IMG/VR virus record: IMGVR_UViG_3300028410_000010
Span: 1-64,000 of that record
DNA length: 64,000 nucleotides
From: a virus
Strand: one strand, 5' to 3'
A program made the position numbers and the translations under genes. The notes below the pieces were generated by a model. It was given only the letters and a program-made list of their open reading frames with translations, was not told the origin of the DNA and did not search any database. Below, in pieces: positions 36,492 to 43,317 of this stretch. Numbering within the stretch: the first letter of the stretch is position 1; each line of letters starts with the position of its first letter.

Positions 36492-36734
36492 ATGAAGTAT
36501 CATTTCGCAGACGAACTAATTGGGCAACTTAGAGACACATTGCAACTCGCGATCTTGTCGGGAACAGACATCATTGATCATATTCGAATGATCGAAGTTG
36601 AACCGACAGAAGATGGTAAGCTTGCTCTTACTGCAGATTATAGGGAGCTTTTTGAAAAGCAAATTAACTCTATGATGCAAGAAGTCGAAGACCACCAGAC
36701 AAAGATGCTATCAGAAGACAACGAGAGTGAATAA
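36492..36734 (+). CDS. Unknown small acidic protein upstream of MazG-like gene
   Basis: 80 residues with a helical start (ADELIGQLRDTLQLAILSGT) and an acidic coiled end (INSMMQEVEDHQTKMLSEDN). TAGGAGATAGT precedes ATG, giving a clear ribosome site. Stop overlaps the next ATG (TAATG). No family recognised; coupling suggests a link with the MazG-like protein. Confidence 0.5.
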   Translation: MKYHFADELIGQLRDTLQLAILSGTDIIDHIRMIEVEPTEDGKLALTADYRELFEKQINSMMQEVEDHQTKMLSEDNESE

Positions 36735-37150
36735 TGGATCGCTTTGATGAAGATGCGCCAATGCCGGTGCCTCCTGTCCCTGACAGGTTTGAAGAGATGT
36801 TTAGACTTCGTGAAGAGTTTATGCATGCTTTAAGTAGGAATCGACCCGGAGCACAGTCTGAATGGCCTTTGGACTTAAGGTCAAAAGAGTCACAGAGGAA
36901 CTTAAGAGACGTCTCTCTACGTGGCGTAGAAGAGGTCTTTGAAGCACTTAATCATCTAAAGAACTGGAAACCTCATCGCAAGACAGAAATGCCTGACTTT
37001 GATCGTGACAAGTTTCTAGAAGAATGGGTAGATGCTATGAATTACTTCTTCTCTGTGCTTATTCTTGCAGGATTCACACCTCATGAAATATATGAGTCCT
37101 ATGTAGAAAAGGATCGAGTTATCCATGAGCGACTTAGAAGTGACTATTAA
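36734..37150 (+). CDS. MazG/dUTPase-type all-alpha NTP pyrophosphohydrolase-like protein
   Basis: 138 residues. Helix DVSLRGVEEVFEALNHLKNW carries the EExxE-type metal site and FLEEWVDAMNYFFSVLILAG the second acidic helix, followed by FTPHEIYESYVEKDRVIHER, the pattern of all-alpha dUTPase and MazG enzymes. It would hydrolyse a (deoxy)NTP to NMP and pyrophosphate. The N-terminus is proline rich. The downstream gene contains a paralogous domain fused to a HAD nucleotidase, so the two probably work on the same nucleotide pool. Confidence 0.65.
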   Translation: MDRFDEDAPMPVPPVPDRFEEMFRLREEFMHALSRNRPGAQSEWPLDLRSKESQRNLRDVSLRGVEEVFEALNHLKNWKPHRKTEMPDFDRDKFLEEWVDAMNYFFSVLILAGFTPHEIYESYVEKDRVIHERLRSDY

Positions 37151-37188
37151 TTGAACATCCTCTAGTAATGTGTAATAATTACTAGAGG
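37151..37188 (+). promoter_or_regulatory. Promoter with -10 box inside a perfect 11-bp inverted repeat
   Basis: TTGAAC (37151-37156), 16-base spacer and TAATAA (37173-37178). CCTCTAGTAAT (37159-37169) and ATTACTAGAGG (37178-37188) are perfect inverted repeats flanking the -10 region. The stem could be an operator or an mRNA hairpin; the start codon of the next gene follows 5 bases later, so transcription would start in or very near the ribosome site. Confidence 0.55.
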
Positions 37189-37193
37189 ATTAC

Positions 37194-38114
37194 ATGAAAG
37201 ATACTTTTAAAGAAATGCTACTAAAGCAAAAGCGATTTTCCGAGAACTTTATTGATCACGAGAATCTAACTCAAGAAGATAGAGAGAAACTTACGTTGCA
37301 GTTCTCTGCTTCTTTACAAAAGGAAGTTGGCGATATCTTAGATGGCGTCAATTATCGTCACCACCGTGCAAAAGATGAAAGTCCAGAGCTTAGCAAAATC
37401 TTACACGAATCTGTCGACGCCTTCAGGTATCTTCTAGCTATCTTAAACACGTGGGGGATTACTCACGATGACTTTGAAGACGCCTTCAGTGTACGTGATC
37501 TGCATCTAAACACGCGCTTTAATAAAGAGCAGGTCAAGTGGGAAGGGCAGCCCGTTATCATCGTTGATGTTGATGACGTTTTGACGCCCTTTAAAGACGA
37601 ATGCACACGATGGGTTAAGGCAAATACTGACTTCGTTCCTGATGAAGATTCAACTGCTTACTACTCAATCACAGAAGAAATGTACATGAAGTTCATTGAG
37701 GCTAGACGACTCAAATCAATGAGAACAAACATTAGCATCGTAGAAACGATAAACAAACTCTACGACGAAGGATACTGGATCCATCTATTGACAGCGCGAC
37801 CAGCCGATCTCCTTGTATGCAAATACGACACTTACGCCTGGCTTGAAAAGAGTGGTATCAAATGTCATCGAATTAGTTTCTCACCTGAAAAATATTTGTG
37901 GCTAGCAAGAACTGATTACTACAAGAGCGAAAAGGTTGTTTGTGCTATTGATGATTCACCAAAGCATGCAACAGAATACGCAAAGCACGGAGTACATACA
38001 CTATCACCCAGAACATCAGTTAATGCTGATCTAGAAAATGTTGAAAATGTGACAATGTACGATACAGCGGATGGGTTGTACAATTTTGTTAAAAGACTCA
38101 CAAAGAAGGACTAA
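37194..38114 (+). CDS. Fusion: MazG-like domain plus HAD-type (5'-nucleotidase) phosphatase
   Basis: 306 residues. The N-terminal 115 (LQKEVGDILDGVNYRHHR; LHESVDAFRYLLAILNTWGI) resemble the previous MazG-like protein. From residue 120 a HAD domain begins: VIIVDVDDVLTPF (motif I, nucleophile Asp125 and Asp127), LLTARPADLL (motif II) and VVCAIDDSPKHATEYAKHG (motif IV). This looks like a two-step enzyme: NTP to NMP plus PPi, then NMP to nucleoside. The HAD part resembles deoxyribonucleotidases (NT5C type). Such an enzyme could remove an unwanted dNTP completely. It has its own promoter. Confidence 0.7.
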   Translation: MKDTFKEMLLKQKRFSENFIDHENLTQEDREKLTLQFSASLQKEVGDILDGVNYRHHRAKDESPELSKILHESVDAFRYLLAILNTWGITHDDFEDAFSVRDLHLNTRFNKEQVKWEGQPVIIVDVDDVLTPFKDECTRWVKANTDFVPDEDSTAYYSITEEMYMKFIEARRLKSMRTNISIVETINKLYDEGYWIHLLTARPADLLVCKYDTYAWLEKSGIKCHRISFSPEKYLWLARTDYYKSEKVVCAIDDSPKHATEYAKHGVHTLSPRTSVNADLENVENVTMYDTADGLYNFVKRLTKKD

Positions 38115-38117
38115 ACT

Positions 38118-38502
38118 ATGTGTAAGCGACAAAGAAAAAGATATAAAAAACAATTGACTTCGTCTTAGAATTTACATCACCTCTTGTCAGGGCCTTGTAT
38201 AAAAACGGCTACTTGACTGACAAAATTCTAAGCGGACGTCATAAAGAAATGATCAAGCTCGTTGAGTCTAATTCACAGAGATTTCTTGCTATTTCAACAT
38301 GGACAGACGATAATGGCGTTGATGCAGTGAACTCCTAGGTTCATTTGTAGACACTAGCAGTGATTATAGCAGTCTCGTCCAAGACCAACTAGACTCAGCT
38401 GACTTTTATGATATTGTCATTGTAAAGAGCACAGGGTTCCGATTTAAACTAAAGGGCAAGCCAGAGATCATCTCATATCAACTTAAAGCTTTGAGCGATT
38501 AA
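38118..38502 (+). pseudogene. Small gene broken by two single-base frameshifts (or sequencing errors)
   Basis: A coherent protein can be read only by changing frame twice. From ATG 38118 (ribosome site AAGAAGGA) the frame reads MCKRQRKRYKKQ and stops; adding one A in the A6 run near 38146 continues into DFVLEFTSPLVRALYKNGYL and TDKILSGRHKEM; adding one base near 38324 continues LLGSFVDTSSDYSSLVQDQ to GKPEIISYQLKALSD and a stop that overlaps the next ATG. Both defects look like one-base losses. It may be decaying, or the assembly may carry indels. Product unknown. Confidence 0.55.
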
Positions 38503-38672
38503 TGACCAAAAATATTATTGACTCTCTAGAATCCATAAATGTGTGGCAATCCGAGAAGCATCTTCATGGTGCTGACAATTGTGAACACTACTTATTCTTC
38601 GAATGGTCGAAGGTGCTAAGGGTAATTAAGCAAGCGTCATCTGAGCCAGATAGCTACTGGAATGATGTCTAG
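38502..38672 (+). CDS. Unknown 56-residue protein
   Basis: Starts in a TAATG overlap with the end of the broken gene. Sequence is acidic with several aromatics (SINVWQSEKHLHGADNCEHY; EPDSYWNDV). The overlap shows that the upstream reading frame was translated at some time. No family recognised. Confidence 0.45.
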   Translation: MTKNIIDSLESINVWQSEKHLHGADNCEHYLFFEWSKVLRVIKQASSEPDSYWNDV

Positions 38673-38679
38673 AAATAGT

Positions 38680-38708
38680 TTGAACATTTACGTCAAAAGT
38701 TGTAATAT
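38680..38708 (+). promoter_or_regulatory. Promoter of the second ThyX operon
   Basis: TTGAAC (38680-38685), 17-base spacer, TAATAT (38703-38708), 18 bases before the ATG, with GAGGAATAAAGG as ribosome site. The same TTGAAC -35 occurs at 24430 and 37151. Confidence 0.65.
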
Positions 38709-38725
38709 TTAGTGAGGAATAAAGG

Positions 38726-39709
38726 ATGCCACAAGACAAAAAATTAAAGCCCGTAGAATTTCCCATGGCGATTCGCTTTGACGAAAAGCCAACAACTGAG
38801 TTCAAGAACGATCTTGACTCTTTAAATGTAGTTTTGCTCGACTATCCTGATCCTGAGCGTGTCAGGCGAATGGTCTATCAGTTTATCAATGCTACATGGG
38901 AAGACGCACCAGGAATGCACAACCCGGACGATGTCCCAGCATGGAAGGGACATGAAGCACTCGAACTCGCTCTCAATTACAAAGCACTTCCGACTGTTAT
39001 GGAGACTTTGGACTTTACCTTCCGCATTGAAGGCATCGATCTACAGACAGTCACCCATCTCATCAGACACAGAACGTTCTCATTCAGCGCTCAGTGTACT
39101 GGAGATCGTTGGCAGTCACATAGCAATGCGCTAGTTCCAGGTCCTGTCCAGAACAGTCCAGAACTCTACGAGCGTTGGAAGAAGCACGTTGAAGATGCAA
39201 AGGAGTTGTACTGTGATATGATTGATTCTCGTAAGATTTCAATCATGGATGCAAGGACAATCCTTCCTAGAGCTATTGAGACACACTACTACGCCCGATG
39301 CAACCTAAAGGATATGCTCAACTTCCTTCGTCAGCGTTTTGATAAGCAGATTCAGCCTACAACAGACAATGTGATGGCATACCAGATGTTTATTGCTGTC
39401 GCTAAGTTGTTCCCAGAGATTACATCATGCATCAATCCGCATGCAGCTTCTCGCCACTACATTGCAACAGCTCGTACTGGAAAGGCTACGAATCTGTACT
39501 GGCCCGATGCCGACTCCGATAAGTTTGACTGGCACCCAGAAGACTTCATCTACAACTGCTACAGAAATGAAGTTAACGGAACAGACCCAGAACTTGGTAA
39601 GCCCGAGAACTTTAGATTCGACCAACTAATGGAAGGTTATGACAAGGAAGTGAAAGACATTCGAGAAGAATATTCTGCATGGAAAACTGACGTTGGGTGG
39701 GTAGAATGA
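38726..39709 (+). CDS. Divergent second ThyX-family enzyme
   Basis: 327 residues, about 100 longer than ThyX. LIRHRTFSFSAQCTGDRW (112-129) matches RHRxxS but the rest of the signature (NExSxRY) is replaced by SAQCTGDRW. ARTILPRAIETHYYARCNLK and MLNFLRQRFDKQIQPTTDNV follow the ThyX fold, though the usual AQWEI becomes IQPTT. The N- and C-terminal extensions (YCRNEV, WHPEDFIYNCYR) are absent from the canonical copy at 33566. It may methylate or hydroxymethylate another pyrimidine nucleotide, or act on dUMP in a complex. It shares a promoter with a deoxyribosyltransferase-like gene. Confidence 0.7.
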   Translation: MPQDKKLKPVEFPMAIRFDEKPTTEFKNDLDSLNVVLLDYPDPERVRRMVYQFINATWEDAPGMHNPDDVPAWKGHEALELALNYKALPTVMETLDFTFRIEGIDLQTVTHLIRHRTFSFSAQCTGDRWQSHSNALVPGPVQNSPELYERWKKHVEDAKELYCDMIDSRKISIMDARTILPRAIETHYYARCNLKDMLNFLRQRFDKQIQPTTDNVMAYQMFIAVAKLFPEITSCINPHAASRHYIATARTGKATNLYWPDADSDKFDWHPEDFIYNCYRNEVNGTDPELGKPENFRFDQLMEGYDKEVKDIREEYSAWKTDVGWVE

Positions 39710-39734
39710 CAAATACAATAAAGGGAGAATACGA

Positions 39735-40178
39735 ATGAAGAAGTGTTACATAGCAAGCGGTTGGTTTAGTCCAGAGTGGCTCGAAGAGCTTGAGGCAATC
39801 AAGAAAGTTCTTGACGACAATGGGTTGAATTACTTCTCGCCACGTGATGAAGCTGTTGCACCTGCTGATGCATCCCTTTCGCTGCAAGACAAGATCTTCA
39901 GTGGCAACATCAAGGGCATGCAAGATTCAGACTGGATGATCTGCAACACTCGAAACAAGGACATGGGTTCAATCTTCGAGGCAGGGTATTTCCATTGCCT
40001 AGATCGACCAATCGTTTACTTCTGTGCAGGTTTACCTGAAGGCGCTAAGTTTAACCTTATGTTGTCGGCATCTGGTGTCACAGTCTGTACATCACTTGAA
40101 GATCTTGATGCCTATATCAAGCGCTCTTTAGCAGATGGATCACTTGCTGTTGAGATGTATGAAGGCAACATTGAGTAA
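39735..40178 (+). CDS. Nucleoside 2-deoxyribosyltransferase-like protein
   Basis: 147 residues, the normal length. CYIASGWFSPEWLEELEAIK is the N-terminal strand and loop, YFSPRDEAVAP the substrate loop, SDWMICNTRNKDMGSIFEAG carries the nucleophilic Glu (D-x-G-S-x-x-E-x-G), and RPIVYFCAGL a later strand. The enzyme transfers deoxyribose between bases or hydrolyses nucleoside 5'-phosphates (DNPH/Rcl-like relatives). Following directly after a divergent ThyX, it may supply or remove an unusual nucleotide. Confidence 0.72.
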   Translation: MKKCYIASGWFSPEWLEELEAIKKVLDDNGLNYFSPRDEAVAPADASLSLQDKIFSGNIKGMQDSDWMICNTRNKDMGSIFEAGYFHCLDRPIVYFCAGLPEGAKFNLMLSASGVTVCTSLEDLDAYIKRSLADGSLAVEMYEGNIE

Positions 40179-40199
40179 TCTTTGATCATACATGAAAAG

Positions 40200-40230
40200 G
40201 GCTATCTTTGACAAATAGTTAGAGATAGCC
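40200..40230 (+). terminator. Hairpin, possible terminator
   Basis: GGCTATCT (40200-40207) and AGATAGCC (40223-40230) form a perfect 8-bp stem, followed by TGCTTTGTTT. The T-rich tract is interrupted, so termination may be partial. TTGACA in the loop is a possible -35 without a good -10. Confidence 0.5.
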
Positions 40231-40253
40231 TGCTTTGTTTAGAGGAAAGATAA

Positions 40254-40415
40254 ATGGACACCAAAAATGACGCGCTTTTGAATAACGCCCCCATGGTTAC
40301 TAAGGGCCCTTTGAAGGAAAAACGCAAGAAGAAGCGAAGAAGAAAAGACTGGGACCCTTCGGAATGTATGGTCAACCCAGCAGGTTGTTGGTGTCAAGCT
40401 TGTAACATTAAGTAG
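40254..40415 (+). CDS. 53-residue basic, cysteine-containing protein
   Basis: ATG 40254 with AGAGGAAAG 5-8 bases upstream, stop at 40413-40415. The centre is very basic (KEKRKKKRRRKDW) and the end holds four cysteines in ECMVNPAGCWCQACNIK, a possible small zinc site. Ends 8 bases before the next ATG, so it belongs to the operon. Could bind RNA or DNA; function unknown. Confidence 0.55.
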   Translation: MDTKNDALLNNAPMVTKGPLKEKRKKKRRRKDWDPSECMVNPAGCWCQACNIK

Positions 40416-40423
40416 AGGGAAAA

Positions 40424-41506
40424 ATGAAAATTGCAATCACTGGTGAAAAAGGTTTCATCGCTCAAGGACTAATTAAAGAAATCAAAAAACGAGGCCATGA
40501 GTTCGTTTCTTTGTGTACTGAAGAAGCTGCTAAACATCTTATCTGGCGGGTCAAAGGCGAACCACATCAGCCCTCTATGTTTATGGAGCCTTGCGTACAC
40601 AAGAATACAATCGTGGAATGGAGAAAAGCACTTACACATTTCGAGGTTGATCTTGTTATACACAATGCTGCAGTTGTAGGTACAGACGTCGTTGCACTGT
40701 CTGCTGCTGAGGCAACTCTTACAAACGTGAACGGAACTTACAACATTGTTAGAGCATGCGAAGCAGAAGGGATCTTAGTAAGCTACATGGGAACGACAGT
40801 AATCTATGACACTCCAAATTACCAACACACACTCATCACAGAGAAAAGCACGGTAAAGCCTACAACTTACTACGGTCAGCTAAAACAAACAGGTGACATG
40901 ATCGTAAGAGAATCGAAAGGCAAAACAAACATCATCAGGCCTCTCTTTGCATATGGCGGCGAAGGCGACATGAACTCTCTAATTGCCAAGTCTATTTACG
41001 GAGCAATGATAGGAAGAGAAGAAATCGATATGTTTCTCGATCCAACCAAGTACAAAGACTATCTTCATGTCAAGGATTATTGTACTGCTGTGTTAATGGC
41101 AGCTGAACAAAATCTGTGGGGTCAAGATTTCATTGTCGCCGCTGAAGATCCTAGAGTTACTGGTGAGATTATTGACACAGTTGATCAAGTATTAGCAGCC
41201 AGTATGAGATCACACACAGTATCATTTAAAGACTGGCCGCCATTTATCAAAATAATTGATCAGCTTAAAGTACCGTCAGAAATAGTCAGATGGAATCCAA
41301 AAACTGACTACCTTGGAAACCATAGGTTGTCATCAAAAAGCTTCAGAAAGACCTCTGGATGGTCGCCAACGGTTAATCTTGAATCAGGTATTGAAGATGT
41401 TGTAGAGACAATACTCTCTAAAATTTGTGGCGGATCACACTACAATCCGCTTAAGTATCTAGAAGCTGCTGATGAACTCAATATCGACTTGACCAAGTTT
41501 TATTGA
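40424..41506 (+). CDS. NAD-dependent epimerase/dehydratase (extended SDR), copy 1
   Basis: 360 residues. Rossmann start MKIAITGEKGFIAQGLIKEI (glycine motif slightly altered, GxxGFIA), LVIHNAAVVGTD, and catalytic YYGQLKQ (YxxxK), with SYMGTTVIYD giving the Ser/Thr. DYLHVKDYCTAVLMA is the usual substrate-domain block. Probable NDP-sugar epimerase or dehydratase. A second SDR is at 52460; together they suggest sugar modification of virion proteins or DNA, or of the host surface. Confidence 0.75.
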   Translation: MKIAITGEKGFIAQGLIKEIKKRGHEFVSLCTEEAAKHLIWRVKGEPHQPSMFMEPCVHKNTIVEWRKALTHFEVDLVIHNAAVVGTDVVALSAAEATLTNVNGTYNIVRACEAEGILVSYMGTTVIYDTPNYQHTLITEKSTVKPTTYYGQLKQTGDMIVRESKGKTNIIRPLFAYGGEGDMNSLIAKSIYGAMIGREEIDMFLDPTKYKDYLHVKDYCTAVLMAAEQNLWGQDFIVAAEDPRVTGEIIDTVDQVLAASMRSHTVSFKDWPPFIKIIDQLKVPSEIVRWNPKTDYLGNHRLSSKSFRKTSGWSPTVNLESGIEDVVETILSKICGGSHYNPLKYLEAADELNIDLTKFY

Positions 41507-41521
41507 GTTAGGTTACTTAGC

Positions 41522-41558
41522 TGCTCCGTGTGATAATTACATTGTATGGAGCATTTTT
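41522..41558 (+). promoter_or_regulatory. Inverted repeat around GATAAT, ending in T5
   Basis: TGCTCC (41522-41527) and GGAGCA (41548-41553) flank TGTGATAAT, an extended -10-like box; T5 follows. It can be read as a promoter inside an inverted repeat, as at 37151, or as a terminator with a long loop. The next ATG is at 41561. Confidence 0.4.
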
Positions 41559-41560
41559 AA

Positions 41561-41965
41561 ATGAAACTCTCGACGTCAGTAATTAGAAAGCTTATCAAAG
41601 AAGAACTTGACAATTTGGTAGCAAGACAGTCAGACTCACCACAGTCTATCACACGAAAATTATCTGCTGGAATCAAGCAAGGTGAAACGGCAGTTAGTAC
41701 ATCAAATAAGGGCGAAGTCTTAATTTATCCTTTAGGCGCTTTTGGAAACGAAGTCTTAATATTGAAGCCCGACGGATCTTGGATTGCAAAAGGGTTCATG
41801 GGCGAAGGCGCTGTAAAAGACCTACCTGCAGAGCTTAGAGCAGCTCAAGAGATGGCAGAAGAAGAAGCGGGTCCGAAAAAAGTTAAAAAAATGAAAGACT
41901 ACGAAGACGGAATTCACACTGGTGTTTCAAGCCTTGTTGACATATTTGATGAAGAGGAAGACTAA
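41561..41965 (+). CDS. Unknown protein with N-terminal LIKEEL helix
   Basis: 134 residues beginning MKLSTSVIRKLIKEELDNLV, a clear member of the shared N-terminal helix group. The rest has a beta region (EVLIYPLGAFGNEVLILKPD, SWIAKGFMGEGAV) and an acidic/basic helical tail. First of three consecutive genes with this helix. No family recognised; a packaged protein is possible. Confidence 0.55.
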   Translation: MKLSTSVIRKLIKEELDNLVARQSDSPQSITRKLSAGIKQGETAVSTSNKGEVLIYPLGAFGNEVLILKPDGSWIAKGFMGEGAVKDLPAELRAAQEMAEEEAGPKKVKKMKDYEDGIHTGVSSLVDIFDEEED

Positions 41966-41966
41966 G

Positions 41967-42218
41967 ATGAAAACCAAGTTTCAAAAGCTCATTCGAGAAG
42001 AAATAGCTAACATTCTTAAAGAGAGCACCTACCCGCTACACGATGAGATTGCACAAGAAGTTGGGCTATATGACGCAATGGAAAGATTTGTCGATGAGAC
42101 AATTACATTGGAAAAATTCCCGACTGACGAAGACGCATATGATGCACTAGAAGATCTCATGATGGAACACATAAAGAAGCTAAGATCGTCCCTTTCTGAA
42201 CCTTCGTTTGCACGATAA
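41967..42218 (+). CDS. Small protein with LIREEI helix, paralogue of the next gene
   Basis: 83 residues from ATG 41967 (AGGAAGACTAAG precedes). MKTKFQKLIREEIANILKES is the shared helix; then YPLHDEIAQEVGLYDAMERF, nearly identical in pattern to the next gene's YPLYDEIAEEVGLYTALEAF. Acidic overall. The pair arose by duplication. Function unknown. Confidence 0.6.
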   Translation: MKTKFQKLIREEIANILKESTYPLHDEIAQEVGLYDAMERFVDETITLEKFPTDEDAYDALEDLMMEHIKKLRSSLSEPSFAR

Positions 42219-42231
42219 TAAGCAGGAAAAC

Positions 42232-42459
42232 ATGAAGACACTAAATAGAAAAAGAATTCGCGGCCTAATCGCAGAAGTCATATCAGAAGTAGACGGCGTT
42301 TACCCATTGTACGATGAGATCGCAGAAGAAGTTGGCCTTTACACAGCACTTGAAGCATTTCTAGTCGATGTAGAAAAAACTGAAGGTGTCTCTGGTAGAG
42401 ATGCTACTGACATACTATCTGATGTTGTTACTGAATTTACTGATGGATACAACGCCTAA
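42232..42459 (+). CDS. Small protein with LIAEVI helix, paralogue of the previous gene
   Basis: 75 residues from ATG 42232 (AGGAAAAC 3-10 bases upstream). Starts MKTLNRKRIRGLIAEVISEV, then YPLYDEIAEEVGLYTALEAF and an acidic helical end. Shares the DEIAxEVGLYxAxExF core with its neighbour but has diverged after it. Confidence 0.6.
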   Translation: MKTLNRKRIRGLIAEVISEVDGVYPLYDEIAEEVGLYTALEAFLVDVEKTEGVSGRDATDILSDVVTEFTDGYNA

Positions 42460-42478
42460 TCCTGTGTAGAACTTTGAC

Positions 42479-42507
42479 TTGTAAAAAGTTTTGTTGTACG
42501 TTATAGT
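42479..42507 (+). promoter_or_regulatory. Promoter upstream of the dnaE leader region
   Basis: TTGTAA (42479-42484), 17-base spacer, TATAGT (42502-42507). Similar TTGTAA promoters lie at 49590 and 54076. It would transcribe the small leader ORFs, the structured segment and dnaE. Confidence 0.55.
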
Positions 42508-42548
42508 ATAACGAACTCATTCAAAGGAACATAAATTGAAGTGCAATT

Positions 42549-42695
42549 GTGTATAGTGTCGCCGTCACCATTGCAGTGCTCGGATACATACTAACAGCAT
42601 TAGCTTTGTCTTGCCGCTATTTTGCGAATTCAAAAGTAAGCAAGATATTTGAGTCTGTTCCTGTACCAGAGCTTATTTTACTGACGAGAATTTAA
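42549..42695 (+). CDS. Possible 48-residue membrane protein
   Basis: A frame from GTG 42549 encodes a hydrophobic helix (YSVAVTIAVLGYILTALALS) followed by a short cytoplasmic-looking tail (CRYFANSKVSKIFESV). One transmembrane segment is clear, but the start codon has no close ribosome site; AAAGGAAC at 42523 is better placed for the five-codon TTG frame at 42537. Weak candidate. Confidence 0.35.
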   Translation: MYSVAVTIAVLGYILTALALSCRYFANSKVSKIFESVPVPELILLTRI

Positions 42696-42726
42696 GAAGA
42701 TATTTGGATTGCCGAATACACTTACT

Positions 42727-42930
42727 ATGGTCGCCATTACAAAGTTAATTCGACCACCTAACCGATTCGTCGGCTGGGTAACAAATGAAGGTAAGGGCCT
42801 TAAAACGCATGTCGAACAGAAGATGTTAGACGATGCAATTTATTCATACAAAAGTCGCGAAGGAAGGCTGGCAGTTCTCAATGATGCAGTGAGAGCTGAG
42901 AAAGCTAAAGCAAATCTGTCACATGAGTAG
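42727..42930 (+). CDS. Short ORF sharing the DnaE N-terminus (LIRPPNRFVG)
   Basis: 67 residues from ATG 42727. Residues LIRPPNRFVG are identical to the start of DnaE because of a 34-bp DNA repeat; after that the sequence diverges to WVTNEGKGLKTHVEQKM and a charged helical end. It may be a decayed partial duplicate of dnaE, or a peptide that uses the DnaE N-terminal segment to bind a DnaE partner. Confidence 0.45.
   Translation: MVAITKLIRPPNRFVGWVTNEGKGLKTHVEQKMLDDAIYSYKSREGRLAVLNDAVRAEKAKANLSHE
42740..42773 (+). repeat. 34-bp direct repeat, copy 1 (second copy 43322-43355)
   Basis: The 34 bases encoding KLIRPPNRFVG are identical in both places, 582 bases apart. Identity at the DNA level, including third codon positions, indicates a recent or gene-converted duplication, while the sequence outside differs. 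Confidence 0.9.
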
Positions 42931-42977
42931 AGTAAATTATCATTTTTGTTATTGAGGAGAAACACCCAATCAGGATA

Positions 42978-43163
42978 GCAGGCAGCTTCACTAAGCAAGT
43001 AATCTAATAACGTAAGATGATGAAAGCTGAAGAAGGGGGCGACAACTTTAAACGTGCAGACCATTAAATGCTGGCCCGATATACAAAGACGGAGGATAGC
43101 CGTCCACGGGAGTTGATCTAAAGTGGTAGAGGGGTCGTAACCCTCTCCGTAGGTTCTGCCTGC
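42978..43163 (+). ncRNA. Candidate structured RNA between the two dnaE-start copies
   Basis: No convincing gene covers 42931-43216. GCAGGCAG (42978-42985) can pair perfectly with CTGCCTGC (43156-43163), closing a 186-base domain. Inside are GACGG/CCGTC (43088-43092 with 43100-43104, 7-base loop) and GAGGG/CCCTC (43129-43133 with 43141-43145, 7-base loop), plus possible AGCTT/AAGCT and GGGC/GCCC pairings. Local G+C is higher than the surroundings. It could be a self-splicing intron relic, a riboswitch-like leader of dnaE or an independent small RNA. I could not place the conserved core of a group I or II intron. Confidence 0.4.
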
Positions 43164-43216
43164 CTTCAATAACATTCTTCTTTGTATATACTTTTCGATT
43201 ACAAAGAGGAAACAAA

Positions 43217-43285
43217 ATGTGTAATTGTGTACTAGTTGATGGTACAATATACAAGAACAAAAATAAGCTAGTCGGCCGTCCTTAA
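43217..43285 (+). CDS. 22-residue leader peptide upstream of dnaE
   Basis: ATG 43217 with strong GAGGAAAC 4-11 bases upstream encodes MCNCVLVDGTIYKNKNKLVG and stops after RP. A similar start (AAAGGAAC..., then TGCAATTGTGTA) lies at 42523-42553, before the first copy of the dnaE-start repeat. The ribosome site is better than that of many real genes here, so translation is likely; role unknown, perhaps regulatory. Confidence 0.4.
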   Translation: MCNCVLVDGTIYKNKNKLVGRP

Positions 43286-43317
43286 AAGCTGCTAGAGTAA
43301 TGACAGCTAGGAGTATA

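Noticed and set aside
43106-43165. Possible tRNA (GGTTC near 43152, 7-base loop at 43134-43140)
   Set aside because: D arm and T arm cannot be formed together with the anticodon-like hairpin; acceptor stem absent.
42931-43216. Group I or group II intron
   Set aside because: Helices are suggestive, but I could not place the conserved P7/G-binding core or domain V, and the flanking 34-bp repeat is not explained by simple intron insertion. Kept only as a structured RNA candidate.
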